Shown here piece by piece: positions 13,001 through 24,306 of a stretch of DNA of 64,000 bases. Numbering within the stretch: the first letter of the stretch is position 1; every line of letters starts with the position of its first letter. The notes under the pieces are model-generated. The model had not been told where the DNA came from and made no database searches. It was given only the letters and a program-made list of their open reading frames with translations. Position numbers and translations under genes: made by a program. Origin of the DNA: Tubulanus polymorphus (taxonomy: Eukaryota > Nemertea > Palaeonemertea > Tubulaniformes > Tubulanidae); NCBI RefSeq assembly GCF_964204645.1, contig NC_134029.1:2737001-2801000 (forward strand). The letters run 5' to 3'.

Positions 13001-16000
13001 GGCTTACAGTTCATATTTCCTAAAACGACTTGTAACCCATTCAGTCCAGCAACAAGTAAGAATTTCCATCTTTTAACTTCAGCGTAGCGTTTTACCTTCA
13101 CCGTTCAACCTGATCGAGAATCACGTGGTCTTTTTATGTAACAGCACGGCTGTTGAATAAAATGAAGTAAATGTTTCTAACTTTGTGTAATACGCGTAGG
13201 AAATGAGCAGTATAACGAGATGGATGTGGCTTTATATCCAGAATTCATTGAGGGTAGCTCGTCTGGTTAATTACCATGGTTACGATTTCAGACAACAACG
13301 ACAGAAGAAAACGATCTATATCTGAACCTGAAGGAAACATCATTCAGTTTTTAAGTCCAGGACCCAGGTCCACGGTTATCAGTAACACTTACATTTTTTC
13401 ATTTTGAATGAGTTAACTCCGAGTCAAATTATAACTCAAAAATGTGGAGCTGGGTCCGGCAATCTTCCTCCAACTTTTTCCTGCTTCGTTAAAACGTGTT
13501 TTCAGTCACGCAAAACCGGACCTATTAAATCATTTTCATGATTATTTTGTCACCAGCTGAAAACCTCTACTGTTATGGAGACTGGGAAGAAGAGGGATAC
13601 ATATACGTGATCGTTCATTCGGAAGGCAAATTTCCACGCTATACTTTGGTAAGAAATATTGTCAAGATGCACAAGCTCTCTGCACGCAATAATATTCATA
13701 TCGATAGTTATTTCCGAATGCATTTTCATTAGATAAAAAAAATCATTAATGCTCATAATATGAAATAACGAATGTTTTGAATCGATAATTGGTGGAACTT
13801 GATGATTTACGTATATCGATTTTCACCGTTTTCAGCGATTTCCTTCGAATATCGGAGGGAAATTTGAGGCGTATTTATACGAAGGGGTTTTGACACCGAG
13901 CACTTCCGATGGTCGACCCCCGTTAGACGGAACGACCGTGTATTACAGGTTATCAATGTCGAGAGCGTGTAAGTATCGATACCGCGTGACTGTATCACTG
14001 TTCTCCTTTGGCAGGGATTCAAACCTGATGGCATCGCGATACTCTACCACAACACGACACCCTGCTGTATAATCCTTTAGGCAAATTCACGAATATCTGT
14101 AAATAACTCGGGCTGAAATAAAACGTGATTTCTGATTGGCTGATGATGATATCATTGTTAAGTAAGTGCACAAGATTCGGGTTAATCAGGCAGGGTTTCG
14201 TGCCATCACAGTCTCGCGATGTTATCGGGTTCGAGTCCCTGCCGAGGGGAGATGCGTGACTGACTCTGGCTGGGGATACAGTGTCTACGATACCAGCCAG
14301 GTTACCGTTGGGTTAGCCGTTCGTTCCATCTCAGATGCGCTGCCGCCAGTGTGTCTAATCGTGACGGCTCGTGCGACGACTTTTTACTGACACAAAAATG
14401 ATTCATCTACCAATTATTTATTGATTCAAAATATAGAGATCTTGTTTTCTAAATAGATAAACTCTATATCGTGTCAAAGTATAGAATTCTTTGTAACTTC
14501 AGAGAGCAATTCAGGACAATTCTCTGTTCAGATATTATCAGATACTTGCTATAACCATTAAGTGCACTCATCTTTATTCAATTTTCAACAAAAAATCTGT
14601 CTGGAAACGCTTTGTAAACACTACAGAGATTTGTCTATTCGAGGTTTACTTATGCAAATAGAAATGTTATGTATAAAGAATTGATTTCTCTCTAAGCCAC
14701 ATTTAGATGATTACAAGCCACATATACAACATAAGAGTCATCCATTAACGGAAATGGAAGCTGTGTTTTTAGTTAATCTATACTGAAGAGTTCTCATCAA
14801 CACTGTCTGTTAATTAACATCGATCTGTTCCCCTCTCTTCGTACATTCAACGATGCCTAACTCGAAAACACCGCCGCTTCTACGACACAAATATATGTCA
14901 AAAAGTATAGTCCGTATAGAGGTCTTGAAGTCGCGAGAAAATATGGTTACGAAATTTGTTCAGACGACAATTCGTTGATGATCTTTCCGAATGAATTACG
15001 ACTTATTCTTAGTATATTAAATTAGAAATACAAAGGGCCACAGAATTAGAGACGGCTATAGTAATGTGACGACTTCTTAAGCGACTGAATTATTTCTTGT
15101 ATTAGTTGTTACCGATGTATATTAAGAATTGGTAATTCTGGTCGTTGATTCCAGCCTCGTCTCCGTGCATGGATGAGAGCGAAAGATGTTCAGAGTTTTC
15201 CAGGGAAGGTTACTGCACGAGTAAACCACCGTATGAATACGCCACGTTCTGTAGGGAATCATGTGGCTTATGTTGTAAGTTGAAAACGTAATATCAAAGT
15301 CGTTATTCTGTGATATCTCATATCGCTTACACAAAGAATAAAAACGAAAAATATTCATGAAAGTATGAATCTGAAATTCTAATCTCGACCGTATTGTGCA
15401 TCTTTTTTTTTACTCGCTCTACAGATAGTTCAGATAAAGGCAAACCGGAGTGTAAATTCCCGCAGAATTACCACGGAATCTGGATGCTTTATGAGACCGA
15501 TAGAACTGAAGAAGTGATGGTTACTGAACGACACGCTTCGTTCACGTTACTGGGAAAATTCGTATGCAAAAATAAGGACTATGCACAACACAGATACAAA
15601 ATTATGTCAACATTTGACAATGGATGGTCAGTGAAGACTTTATTATTATCAATTTCACTACATATTTGTTATGTCTATGATAAGTCTAACCAACAAGGCA
15701 CTTAGCGATACAATATCACTAAACCATTTTTTAATTTCATTCACTTACTTTCATTCATTTATGAGGTAAAATCTAAAGATAGAAACTTTTAAAAACACCC
15801 TTCGTTTCACATTTTACCAACCACAAATTCTATAAAACTAACTATTATTTATTTTCAGTCGGGCTCGCTATACATGTATTGAATTCTACAAAGCTCACGA
15901 GAACATTTTACAGTATCGTATTTGTAAGTTTACAGATTAAATTACCAGTCATGTATCGATCAGACAAATTCTACGGAGTTTTTCACTAAAATCTATAAAT

Positions 16001-18933
16001 AGCAATTTGCGAACAACTTTATATACCGATAACCTCCCCATATTGCTATTATTGTAGATTACTGATGTAAAATAAGATGAGATTCTTTGTTTATCCCATA
16101 TACTGACTAATGAATAGAATAAAAACTTTAGCGCCCTCAGCCCAATTCTGATCTAAACGAAAACTTATGTGTATGAAGTAGATATCTGTAATCAATGTTT
16201 ACTATCCATACAGTCGACGCCCTAATTGGTACTTTTAGAACTACCAAAGTATCTGCTACAGGGAGTAGTAATTGATCATTTTACTTCGCATTTTGTTTTT
16301 GTAGCGAAAAGTTTTAAGTCTGATCATAGTTTCCACAAGTTATGCCAGTTTCACGATGACCCAGGCCCGCTGTACGACCGCATTAGAAGTTCACATATGA
16401 AAAATTTAATTTGTAAGTAATTCTCTTTAACCTACGTATGAAAGTTTAATTTCTCGGTAGGCAGGATTTCTGCTAAGTCGTCTGAAACATAAACAAGGAA
16501 TCTGAGAAAATAGAAAATGTGTTTAGCAAAGTTTGATTTGATTTGCAAGATTTAAAAACTCTATGGCGGATAAGAATCAGTGTTGGGAATGAAAAAGCGT
16601 GATCTGGCCCAGCCAGTTCTCTACGGGGTTTATTACGAGTCGGATTTGTTATTGACAGTCAGTCAATCAGGACGTAGAAGTGGATCGCATTTCAAAATGC
16701 ATCGGGGAAAATTTGATGATTATCGCCGAGACACGAGATTGAGCAATCTGCTACAGGCGACGAGAGATCCACAGCCAGCGACGTGTGTGTTTAGAATACT
16801 CAATCTACACATCGAAACATAAGGGGGACGCGAAGATATGAATTATAATTGCAACTCATCAAATACTCTTTAATTCCGAATGGTTCTTTAAAGATGGATT
16901 TCTTCTCTCGACGCAAAGCTTTATTTTTCATGCAGTTCTTCGCTTGTTATTGCAAGCTAAACACAAAAATATTGTCTATAAATAGGTTATAATGCTGAAG
17001 TGATTGAGCGAGGATAACGTTGTCGCAAATATCATATTTCTTGCTGCATTATATTCTTACCGTGAATATCATGAACACACGCGATCATTTTAGTATAACA
17101 CTCTAGAATTGAAGCACGCATCTGAAATGAAACAATTCTGACTTGAATCCAAGACTTGGCATCTGATGTTTTACCCGGTTATCTATATGTATGTGTATGG
17201 CTGTTCTGTTGTAGCTAAGTTATCAGTAAAGCGATCACAATGTCAGTTACACGGAATGGTACCGTTTAATGCGTCATTACCCTCCCCGACTGGACGGTCG
17301 CACTGTCTGGGAACGATGTCTGACTGGGATCCGTACAACTGCGTCAAAAGAAACGAATTGAGCGTCGCGATGAATACGTGTGAATTACCTCACACTCGTG
17401 ACGGTAGGTGGTGCTCTTTGTCAACTTAAATGTAGGCGTTACGTGTATTGTTCGCACGCGTCATTTTGACCGTCAAATCGCAGTCAACTTTGACTTCATA
17501 CTTCATTTAGCCGTCTGCGCTCGATGGCCAGCACGACTCGCTGTGACGTCATGCGAAGACCTCTACGGGACTAACCCACCTAACAAAATATGACTCCAAA
17601 TCAAATTTATATGACCCTGCGCTTCGGGGGCAAATGAAGTACCGTATATCTGATAACAGAAACGTATCGTTTTTATGTTGCAGTGTATCATTGTATAGCT
17701 AAGTTATACCCTGCCGGAGCCGGTGGCAACGCTTTCTTGATCACTCACAGTAAACATAACCCACGGACATTCAATTGTTGGGTAGGTTTTTAATTGAAAG
17801 AAATAAAACAACTTGCAGCTCGTTTTATGGTTGTTTTGGGCCATTAACAACAGTGTAAACAATGTTCTTACTCTGCATGCTAGATAAACATTGACGAGAT
17901 TTCATTCAGTTTCACGTGTGAGTTCTCGCTGTTTCTCGCAGTCGTTTTCGTCTTATTAAACAGTCTTGCCCCTGTTACACTTTGAGCGGGATTGGCGTGT
18001 GAAAACAATTTGATCAAAAATTCAGTAGCAATTGAATACAAAAATTTAGTGCTAACTTAATATTCAATATTAAGATGAAATCCCACTATTTACAGATTAA
18101 AAGAATTTAACAACCAGAATTTATTTATTAAATCTAAAATATATAAAAGACACGACGTTTTGATCTCACCCTAGAGATCATCGTCAGGTGTCAAATCAGG
18201 TCAAATTCTGGTTTTTAAATTCTTTTAATCCGTAAATAGTGGGATTTTATCTTATTATCCGTTCACCACGTTTGAGTGCGGTCATCGTTCTATTAAATAT
18301 TCAATATGTCTTCGATTTTTTTATTCTTTAAACTGATTAGAGCTATTATGATTAGAGAATTCTCCGAGGTCACGATATCAATTATCATTTTATGACGAAT
18401 CGAAGAAAGTATTGAATCCGTACTCTCTCTGTGTATCTAGATAATCAAACAATCAGATGGTGCTAAGAGGAAATGGAAGGGTAGAATAATCTATAAGATG
18501 CCGACATCGCAGTGTCACATCGGTACAGCTGAATCACCAAGACTAGAACAGCTAGCTTCTGTAACTTATTACCTTAATGACGGTAAGAGAAACGACCTTG
18601 AACTCCACCGAACAGGAAAGTCTTTAGGCATTGAAATCAATCTCATGATTCTCTGTTAAATTTTCAGACCGAAGGGATAGCGCGTGCGTAGGACCAACGC
18701 CTCCGCAAATAAAATATCGAGAAATAGAGAGACCTTTCCGTCCACCGTCTGGGCAGGAACAAAGTCGTCATGAACGTAGACCCCAGCCTATAAATCCCCG
18801 ACCTAGACCACTCAAACCTAACCCTGAACCGAATAAAGGGGGCGCTGAACGAACTGAAAAGCCCGCGTTATTTATTGCTGTTGCCGTGCTGATTTGTATT
18901 TATTCGATGACGTCACAGTGGACTGTTAATTGA
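6249..18933 (+). CDS. Two-module DUF7044/DUF7042 extracellular protein with central ShKT domain (5' end missing)
   Basis: Exons: 6249-6525, 11511-11575, 11707-11781, 11939-12018, 12941-13055, (cassette 13292-13381), 13557-13648, 13836-13968, 15155-15274, 15425-15626, 15859-15923, 16305-16412, 17215-17403, 17684-17781, 18441-18582, 18668-18933. All junctions are GT-AG and keep frame; without the cassette they give 674 residues plus an unseen N-terminus. Module 1 starts CAFPQFAQ and has the family cores YMCIQLIIRGQNVIQ and CPNPGGFVF. A ShKT exon follows, with six cysteines ending SCGLC. Module 2 starts CKFPQNYHGIW and has CIEFYKAHENILQY, HCLGTMSDWDP and CIAKLYPAG. The last exon is proline- and arginine-rich and ends in about 20 hydrophobic residues (ALFIAVAVLICIYS), either a GPI signal or a membrane anchor. 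The family (insect DUF7042-7045 proteins) is extracellular and of unknown function. Domain names come from remembered family patterns, so module limits are approximate; the exon structure itself is firmly supported. Confidence 0.85.
6995..7048 (+). repeat. (CTG)n microsatellite
   Basis: About a dozen CTG units, with TCGT interruptions, in an intron. Confidence 0.9.
7487..7610 (+). repeat. Dispersed repeat, copy 2
   Basis: Counterpart of 2786-2925, in the first visible intron of the DUF7042/7044 gene. No coding capacity. Confidence 0.6.
7936..8045. mobile_element. MITE-like foldback, family 1, copy B
   Basis: The reverse complement of the 5739 copy over its full length (GGGTCCAGTTCCACAGTT to AACTGTGGAACTGGGTCC). 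It lies in the first visible intron of the DUF7042/7044 gene. Confidence 0.8.
8903..8928 (+). repeat. (GCA)n microsatellite
   Basis: Seven GCA units; they explain the alanine or serine runs in minus-strand open frames here, which are not genes. Confidence 0.85.
12539..12874. mobile_element. Retroposed insertion flanked by ~62-bp direct repeats
   Basis: Two nearly identical blocks, 12539-12601 and about 12811-12874, share the run from GAATCCACTATAT through CTAGAGTCCGAAACTG. Between them lies about 210 bases, AT-rich, ending in AATAAATTTAAATCTAATCTAATCTAA. That tail of short tandem repeats after a poly(A)-signal-like motif is typical of the 3' end of a non-LTR retrotransposon. The direct repeats would then be a long target-site duplication. 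The element lies in the intron between exons 12018 and 12941. A local tandem duplication around a shorter element is an alternative. Confidence 0.55.
13292..13381 (+). CDS. Candidate cassette exon with RRKR motif
   Basis: The acceptor at 13291 (gatttcag) opens a frame compatible with the preceding donor (13055, one base left over). The frame reads NNNDRRKRSISEPEGN and stays open to a possible donor at 13382 (a|gtaaca), which again leaves one base. The exon is therefore symmetric (90 nt, phase 1 to phase 1) and can be included or skipped without breaking the frame; direct joining of 13055 to 13557 is also in frame. The RRKR/S run is a furin-type cleavage consensus. The only phase-compatible strong-looking donor lies inside a foldback element (13360-13457). 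Module 2 has no counterpart. Real usage is unproven. Confidence 0.4.
13360..13457. mobile_element. MITE-like foldback, family 1, copy C
   Basis: GGACCCAGGTCCACGGTT to AATGTGGAGCTGGGTCC, more diverged than copies A and B. It covers the end of the cassette exon candidate 13292-13381. Confidence 0.7.
14166..14395 (+). mobile_element. tRNA-derived SINE-like element
   Basis: A Pol III B-box-like sequence, GGGTTCGAGTCC, sits at 14227-14238, preceded by a tRNA-like head region and followed by GC-rich unique sequence unlike the surrounding AT-rich intron. The composition break and the B box support a SINE. No convincing cloverleaf could be drawn, so it is not a tRNA gene. It lies in the intron between the last module-1 exon and the ShKT exon. 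Confidence 0.4.
15155..15274 (+). CDS. ShKT domain exon of the DUF7042/7044 gene
   Basis: This 120-nt exon encodes a complete ShK-type domain. It begins SSSPCMDESERCSEF, continues with GYC, and closes with FCRESCGLC, so all six cysteines are in the usual spacing C-x5-7-C-x-G-x-C-x10-12-C-x3-C-x2-C. Both borders are phase 1, so the domain is one symmetric, shuffleable exon placed exactly between modules 1 and 2. ShKT domains occur widely in extracellular proteins of nematodes, cnidarians and molluscs, often in enzymes or adhesion proteins, and there is no reason to read this one as a toxin. It is part of the long gene, not a separate gene. Confidence 0.85.
16581..16822 (+). CDS. Possible alternative terminal exon (doubtful)
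   Basis: Between exons 16305-16412 and 17215-17403 there is a frame open for 80 codons up to a TAA at 16820-16822. It follows an acceptor (aagaatcag), and its phase fits the upstream donor at 16412. Used as a last exon, it would end the protein within the second DUF7042 module and remove the C-terminal hydrophobic tail, giving a secreted short form. Against this, the encoded residues (LGMKKRDLAQPVLYGV and onward) match nothing in module 1. Splicing 16412 to 17215 restores the family pattern perfectly. I see no AATAAA before the next exon. Confidence 0.2.
18072..18294. mobile_element. Foldback element with hammerhead-like core
   Basis: The left arm 18072-18123 (AAGATGAAATCCCACTAT and onward) is matched as a reverse complement by 18203-18254, about 50 bases with few mismatches. 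The centre, read on the minus strand, contains CTGACGATGATCTC, a short loop and GAGATCAAAACG. AATATTCAATAT occurs just before the element (about 18058-18071) and again at about 18295-18307, which could be a target duplication. It lies in the intron before exon 18441. Penelope-like and other retroelements are known to carry hammerhead motifs; assignment of this one is a guess. Confidence 0.55.
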
Positions 18934-20232
18934 ATGTGATATTTACTGTAATCTGTTACTGTTAGATATTCTGAGACAGTTGGTGAATTCAGTTTATCGC
19001 GGAAAAGCGATCTGCATAAAGTAAAATGTTGGTTTTCTGCAAAAATATCATAGAATGTGAATTAAGAATCGCTAGTTTGCTTTATGCGAGTAAGTAACCG
19101 TCGCTCTTGTTCGTATATGCTTCCGGAACTGGGAGAACACGGAAACTCGTGACGTCATGTGGCGTAGAAAGCGGTGGGCACAAATCGAGAATGGAGGATT
19201 AAAACTACGTTTTGTGGTCATGAGTTCACGGTGCACGGGGTTCTTTGTGGCTTAACTAACATAGAATATGTTTGGTGTGTCAGCTGAGGAGCTAGTTCTC
19301 GTGCAGTCTCTACCCAGCCTTCTCACCCGATCATTATATTTCGATGGCAAATTTTCCGGCAATCTACGCACCTGGTTACGTGTTAAACGCATTGCGTGAT
19401 TGTTACTAATGGAACTGTACAACGAGACCACTTTCGATATCCCGTGCCTGTTACTAGCGGGCGAAAATAATCATAGATCCGAGTTAGCGGGAAAACGTAA
19501 TTTTCAGCAGTGAACTTCAGATTATTTCAGTGCTTGAACATGCAAACGATAAATGGATTTGTTCAGAACCACCTGTTACTGTACCGCTAGAGGTATCACA
19601 CTATAATATTCTAAGTGGTAAAACGAAACGAGCGAACGCAATCTAAAACTTTCAATTCTGACCATTCGTTCTAAACTTATACTTCTAAATTTTGACCGAT
19701 GTTGAATTCATCGTAAAAATCGAATATTTTGTAAATATTCCGAATTCGTCGATATGATTTGTTAATACATACAAACACATATCATTCGCTAAATCAATCA
19801 TTAATATATTATTGATATTTAAGTTTTTTACGAAGTGAAATGTGGTGTAAATAGAATAAAATTGACGTGTTCTTTTTAGATATTTCAATTTGTTTTTCAA
19901 AATGTCCTCTGCACCAGGCTGTGTTGCATTTTAACTCAAATGGTTCCATTCATTTTCGATGGAATACTACTAAGAGGGGCCCGAATTATAGGCCCTAAAG
20001 AGACGAGTACACTCTTCGCGGTGTTGGACCTGCCTTTTAAAGATTGACTCTTGAGTTATTGAGTTATTGATAGTGTTTGCTTATAATTGTAAAATTCGTA
20101 CACTAAGCAATCTCCATAGAACCCGAATAAAGCACCAGATTTGATTCCTTACAGAAATCTCACAGTTTTCGCGATCACGATTTTAATTTCGCGAGATGTT
20201 CGTGTTATTTTATTCCGCTTGATCGGCGCTGA
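18934..20232. other. Spacer downstream of the DUF7042/7044 gene
   Basis: This holds the 3' untranslated region of the upstream gene. No AATAAA is obvious in the first few hundred bases. No other gene was seen. The frame at 19685-19900 on the minus strand is AT-rich and featureless. Confidence 0.5.
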
Positions 20233-20671
20233 TCAAAACGTCCGTAAAGCGAGGAGAAATAGCGGTGACGCTAGCGCGACTAGAACATCACTGAATAATC
20301 CTTTATCGTCTTGATACCAGAACTTACGGTTTAATACCCCCATTTCCCAATTCAATGAACTCGTGACAACATAGAAATTATATTCGAGCGTCGTAGGATC
20401 GAAAATCGTTGAGAAAAAATACGTCAATTTGAATTGTTTTTCTTGAGCTAAGAAATGTTTCGTCGAGCGTTCTACAGGGAATGTAATTGGAATTGCTCCA
20501 GTGCAAAGTGTTTCGCGGTTTGGATGGAATGGTTGTCGCGCTACCAGGAGATCTGTGTTTGTGGCGATAACTACGACCGGTTTTTTATTCAAACATTCTA
20601 ATGGTAAATGACAACCAAAACAAGGTTTCATTTTCCCGTTTGCCATTCTAATAATAAGCCGTAAAATGTCT
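20233..20671 (-). CDS. Orphan exon or gene with GPI-signal-like C-terminus
   Basis: This is an open minus-strand frame of about 145 residues. It starts either at an acceptor-like CCGTAG (first coding base about 20671) or at the internal ATG at 20646-20644 (MANGKMKPCFGCHLPLEC). It ends at a stop at 20233-20235. The protein has three closely placed cysteines (CFGCHLPLEC), one more (ETLCTG), a beta-rich middle (FKLTYFFSTIFD, YNFYVVTSSLNWE) and a strongly hydrophobic end (SDVLVALASPLFLLALRTF) like a GPI-attachment signal. No signal peptide is visible, so upstream minus-strand exons beyond 20.7 kb are likely if it is real. I do not recognise the family. The CxGC pair recalls cystatin/kininogen-type folds, but that is weak. 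Confidence 0.45.
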
Positions 20672-22665
20672 CTACGGAATTCCAAATCGCACGATTTCAG
20701 TTGCACAGTTTTTATTTAGACCACGGATCTTATCTCTGTGAACTATTCTTAATGCAGGAAAATGAGATGAAGCTGAAGATATATCCCGAATTAAATTAAC
20801 AGCAGAAATCTATTTTACAATTCCCACACCCAGATCCGCCCTGTAATTCATCAAACTTTCTTCAGTTGAAAGTTATCACGATTGAGTCGTAAAAATCATC
20901 CCTCGCAGAGAAAGCTCCGTATCTCGCATTATAAGACACTTAAATTTATTCCGACAATCTGACACCAGAATCTGGTTTCAAATTGAAACAATTTATGTTG
21001 TAAATCTACTGAAATGACTCACTAATTGCTATTCAAGAACAGAAAATTTCGCTTCACGAGTCAGCTCATTTGAGACACATTATCTGTCTCATTTTCTGGA
21101 TTATAGCCTGTGAACGTTTTGATCGATGTTCGCGCTAGAAACTGGAAAGCAGTCTCTCACAAACACACAGAGGTTCGATTCCTATCATAAATCAAGAATT
21201 AAGCATCGAAATGGATTACAGGATGTCATAGGATGAATATAGCATAGACGCCTTGGGCCTCCTTATGGAGTTGCACCCTGTATCTTTAGAAACTCGTAGA
21301 AAAAGGCTTTGGAATATAATAAAGCTACATGTTTCATAGAAGTTTGTTTCCTGTGCCAGGCAATGCATTTCTTTTGATTTGATTTCGAACTTTTCATATA
21401 TTGATTTCGGCGAATAGAATCGTACAGAAATTCGCTGACATTTACATGTTTAACCGGTAACATTTAAGGGGCTTAAAGTGAGTCTTATGTTTCTAATGCG
21501 ATGAGATATTTTTGCCCTTTCCACCGAGTAATTATTTTCAAACACCGCTTTAATCCCGGTGATTACAACTCGGTTTTTATCTCTGTGTCTGATTTTGATT
21601 AATGTGGGCTTTTGAAACGGTAGGCGAGCGAAGTTTCTTATAGACGAACAGATTCAAGAGTAAAACTATGCGGTGACCTTTAATGGAGATGAAACATTCG
21701 AATACTATGCCGTATCTTCCCAAACGAACGGATACTGCCTGATCGAGTCAGCCAACTGCTATTTTTATCTCAAAATAGGGATGATCCGTTATTCTATTCG
21801 TTTGATTGATTTCGTTCGATTTGTTTTCATTAAGTGTCCCTTATAAACCCACCACACACCTGCCGCGAGCGAAACAGGGGGTTTGATTTTAAAATCGGAA
21901 ATCGAAGTACAGATATAGTTGCCTGATCGAAGAACATAACGTAACTGCAGCCGAAGAAAAGGCTAAACATTTAAAGTTTGAAAAATCTCGCACTTCGACC
22001 GAAAAATCAAGTCCTAAATGATTCGTGAAGATCACAACTCGAACCGTGGATGAACTACTTTATGTATCCCCAAGAAATATTCCCGACTCTATAGCGTGGG
22101 ATTTTCTATTTTATCGTCATAAGCACGGGCGAATGTTGCAGCAATGATTAGCTAAACATTGCACAACCTACCGAATACGATACCTCAAACGAACAGAGAC
22201 AGAACTTCCGCAAAAGGCCACGAGACATTGAATATCAATCCTTGATGAAATAAATGATAAACGTTCATTTTCTGGCGGTAAACCATGATACAAAAATGGT
22301 CTCATATTCATAAAAATTGATGACGGACAACAAATGCCCATGTCATATTCCAGGTGAGACGGAGACCGGAGAGTTGCTATATGATATAAACAGCTCGATA
22401 CGTATTACGACAGTAATCTGAGGATTAGTGATTCAACGGGCGTATTTTCTGCCTGTTTGGACTGTAACTGTTCAATTCGCCTGTCTGCTACTGCTGACCG
22501 AAACTCTTCCGTCAGTCATCGATCAATCCTACACACACCGAATTATCTTTGCCCTTCGCAGAAAAAAACCGTCACCGATAAATGTTTTAAGAATAGATTC
22601 TAGTTGTTTACTTATAGCATGGTTGGACTTTGACTGTAGGTCTCGAGAAGAATACTCGGTAACGT

Positions 22666-22707
22666 GAACCTGGACCCAGTTCGAACCCTGGAACTGGGTC
22701 CAGGTTC
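22666..22707. repeat. Perfect 17-bp inverted repeat (solo MITE termini)
   Basis: GAACCTGGACCCAGTTC and its exact reverse complement flank eight bases. The arm matches the GGACCCAGTTC terminus of the foldback family seen at 5739, 7936 and 13360. This looks like an internally deleted copy reduced to its ends. Confidence 0.7.
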
Positions 22708-22974
22708 AGGAGATTACTGTCGAAGTCCTATTTTTCAACCTTATCATTGGACTAAAAGCATAGACACAGATATGATGACGTTTTTTTTTCAATGTGTCTT
22801 GTAAAACAACCACATTCAATCACCTGTACTATTGTAACGACACCTGAACAGATGCGTTATGTTTGTCACGTTCACTTTAATGATATTAAGTGTCTCAGAT
22901 TTTATCACTTATTTATAGCATTAACAGTAAGAGATGATGGTTCTCAGTATACGAACATATGATTTAAGGTGCTG

Positions 22975-23030
22975 AGAGACAGAGCGAGAGAGGGGGAGAG
23001 GAGAGGGAGGGAGGGGAGGGAGGGAGTGCA
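22975..23030 (+). repeat. GA/G-rich simple sequence
   Basis: A purine-only run of AGAG and GGGAGG units with no coding potential. Confidence 0.85.
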
Positions 23031-24159
23031 GAGCTTCTCTTCTGATTGCTCAACACGTATTTAAGAAAATTAATGTCAACATTTTCGGAATTTATTCGAA
23101 TAAAATTTACACCACGTGAACTTATATATGAATATAGCGTCCTTGATATCTAGATATTTAATACGTACATCGTCAGTGACTCCCAGGGGTCACTTGACTT
23201 ATTCATTGAGCTGACCCGCAATACAGTCTATAAACTCCACCTCAAGTGTATAAAACGTATACATTCAGCGATCAATTTTTTACGATCAATTTGCAACTTT
23301 CTGGTGCTGAGTTATGAATCCCATGTCCTTGTTAATATATTATGAAGGGAAATATCGAGCCCATAAAACCAGGTCCAAGGTTTTAATTCGTCTGCTAAAA
23401 GGCAATACACTATGAAGTTAGGTCATTTTGATGCTTAAGCTCATAACCGGTATTACTATAAGCGATAAGTCCTAACATCGTTGATTCAGTTTACGTTAGA
23501 GTTCATCATTTGTAATGAAATTGAGCCCAGATGTAAGTACATGTAACAAGGATCATTCGTTATAACGAATCGCCTCATTACCCTGACTCATTACGACGTA
23601 GCCTACTGATGTCTATTTCGTTGTTAGAACGGACGTCGAGAGTGCTCAAGACTCAAGATTGTTTCTATGTTTTAGTTCAGCTGCCCATTTGTGCTGGTCA
23701 ACGATATCAGGTATCTGCTAGACAGAATTGACGGAGTTATATCACCGAACGTTCGTGCAAACGAATAAGAAATAGACGTCAGGATGTCATTGAGTAGTAG
23801 TAAGGAGTAAATCGTGTTGGAGCACAGCTGGGACTGTATGAGAAGAATACTATAACTAACGCTACCATTTCGATGAAGTTCACATGTTCATTTAGAAAAA
23901 TATTACTCATCACGACTCGATATTCGTGTTCGGGTGCTGCTTACGTCATCATCACACGAAATATCGGCTTATTAGTCGTGCTAATTATCGCCGACTACTG
24001 GGTTTGAATGATGTGAGGAGGAACTAGCGATTAGAACGAGACGGCGAGAAAAAAATAGCGCGACTAGCGGTGATGCATACAGGGTAGATTTACGTGTATA
24101 AGTGTGTACGTAGATGACATCGGATAGAAAACATGAATGACACTAGACAAAGTGATCCT

Positions 24160-24306
24160 GGGCCCAGTTCCATACTCATGGCTTAGACTTAAGACCAATT
24201 TAAAGCCATCTTAGTTCTATAACCAATCTAATAACAACTTAAGTCCAGTCTTGAAATTTAAGACCATTTTTGAACTTAAGTCTCAACTGAGGGACCAGCC
24301 CCAGCT
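24160..24306. mobile_element. Second foldback element type
   Basis: It begins GGGCCCAGTTCCAT and ends with GGGACCAGCCCC. The inside is built from repeated, partly inverted AACTTAAG and CTTAAGACC units. The termini resemble the 5739/7936 family but the centre differs (TTAAG-based rather than GTTAAC-based). Confidence 0.5.

Noticed and set aside
14166-14240. tRNA gene, suggested by a B box
   Set aside because: No acceptor stem or anticodon arm could be paired; better explained as a SINE head.
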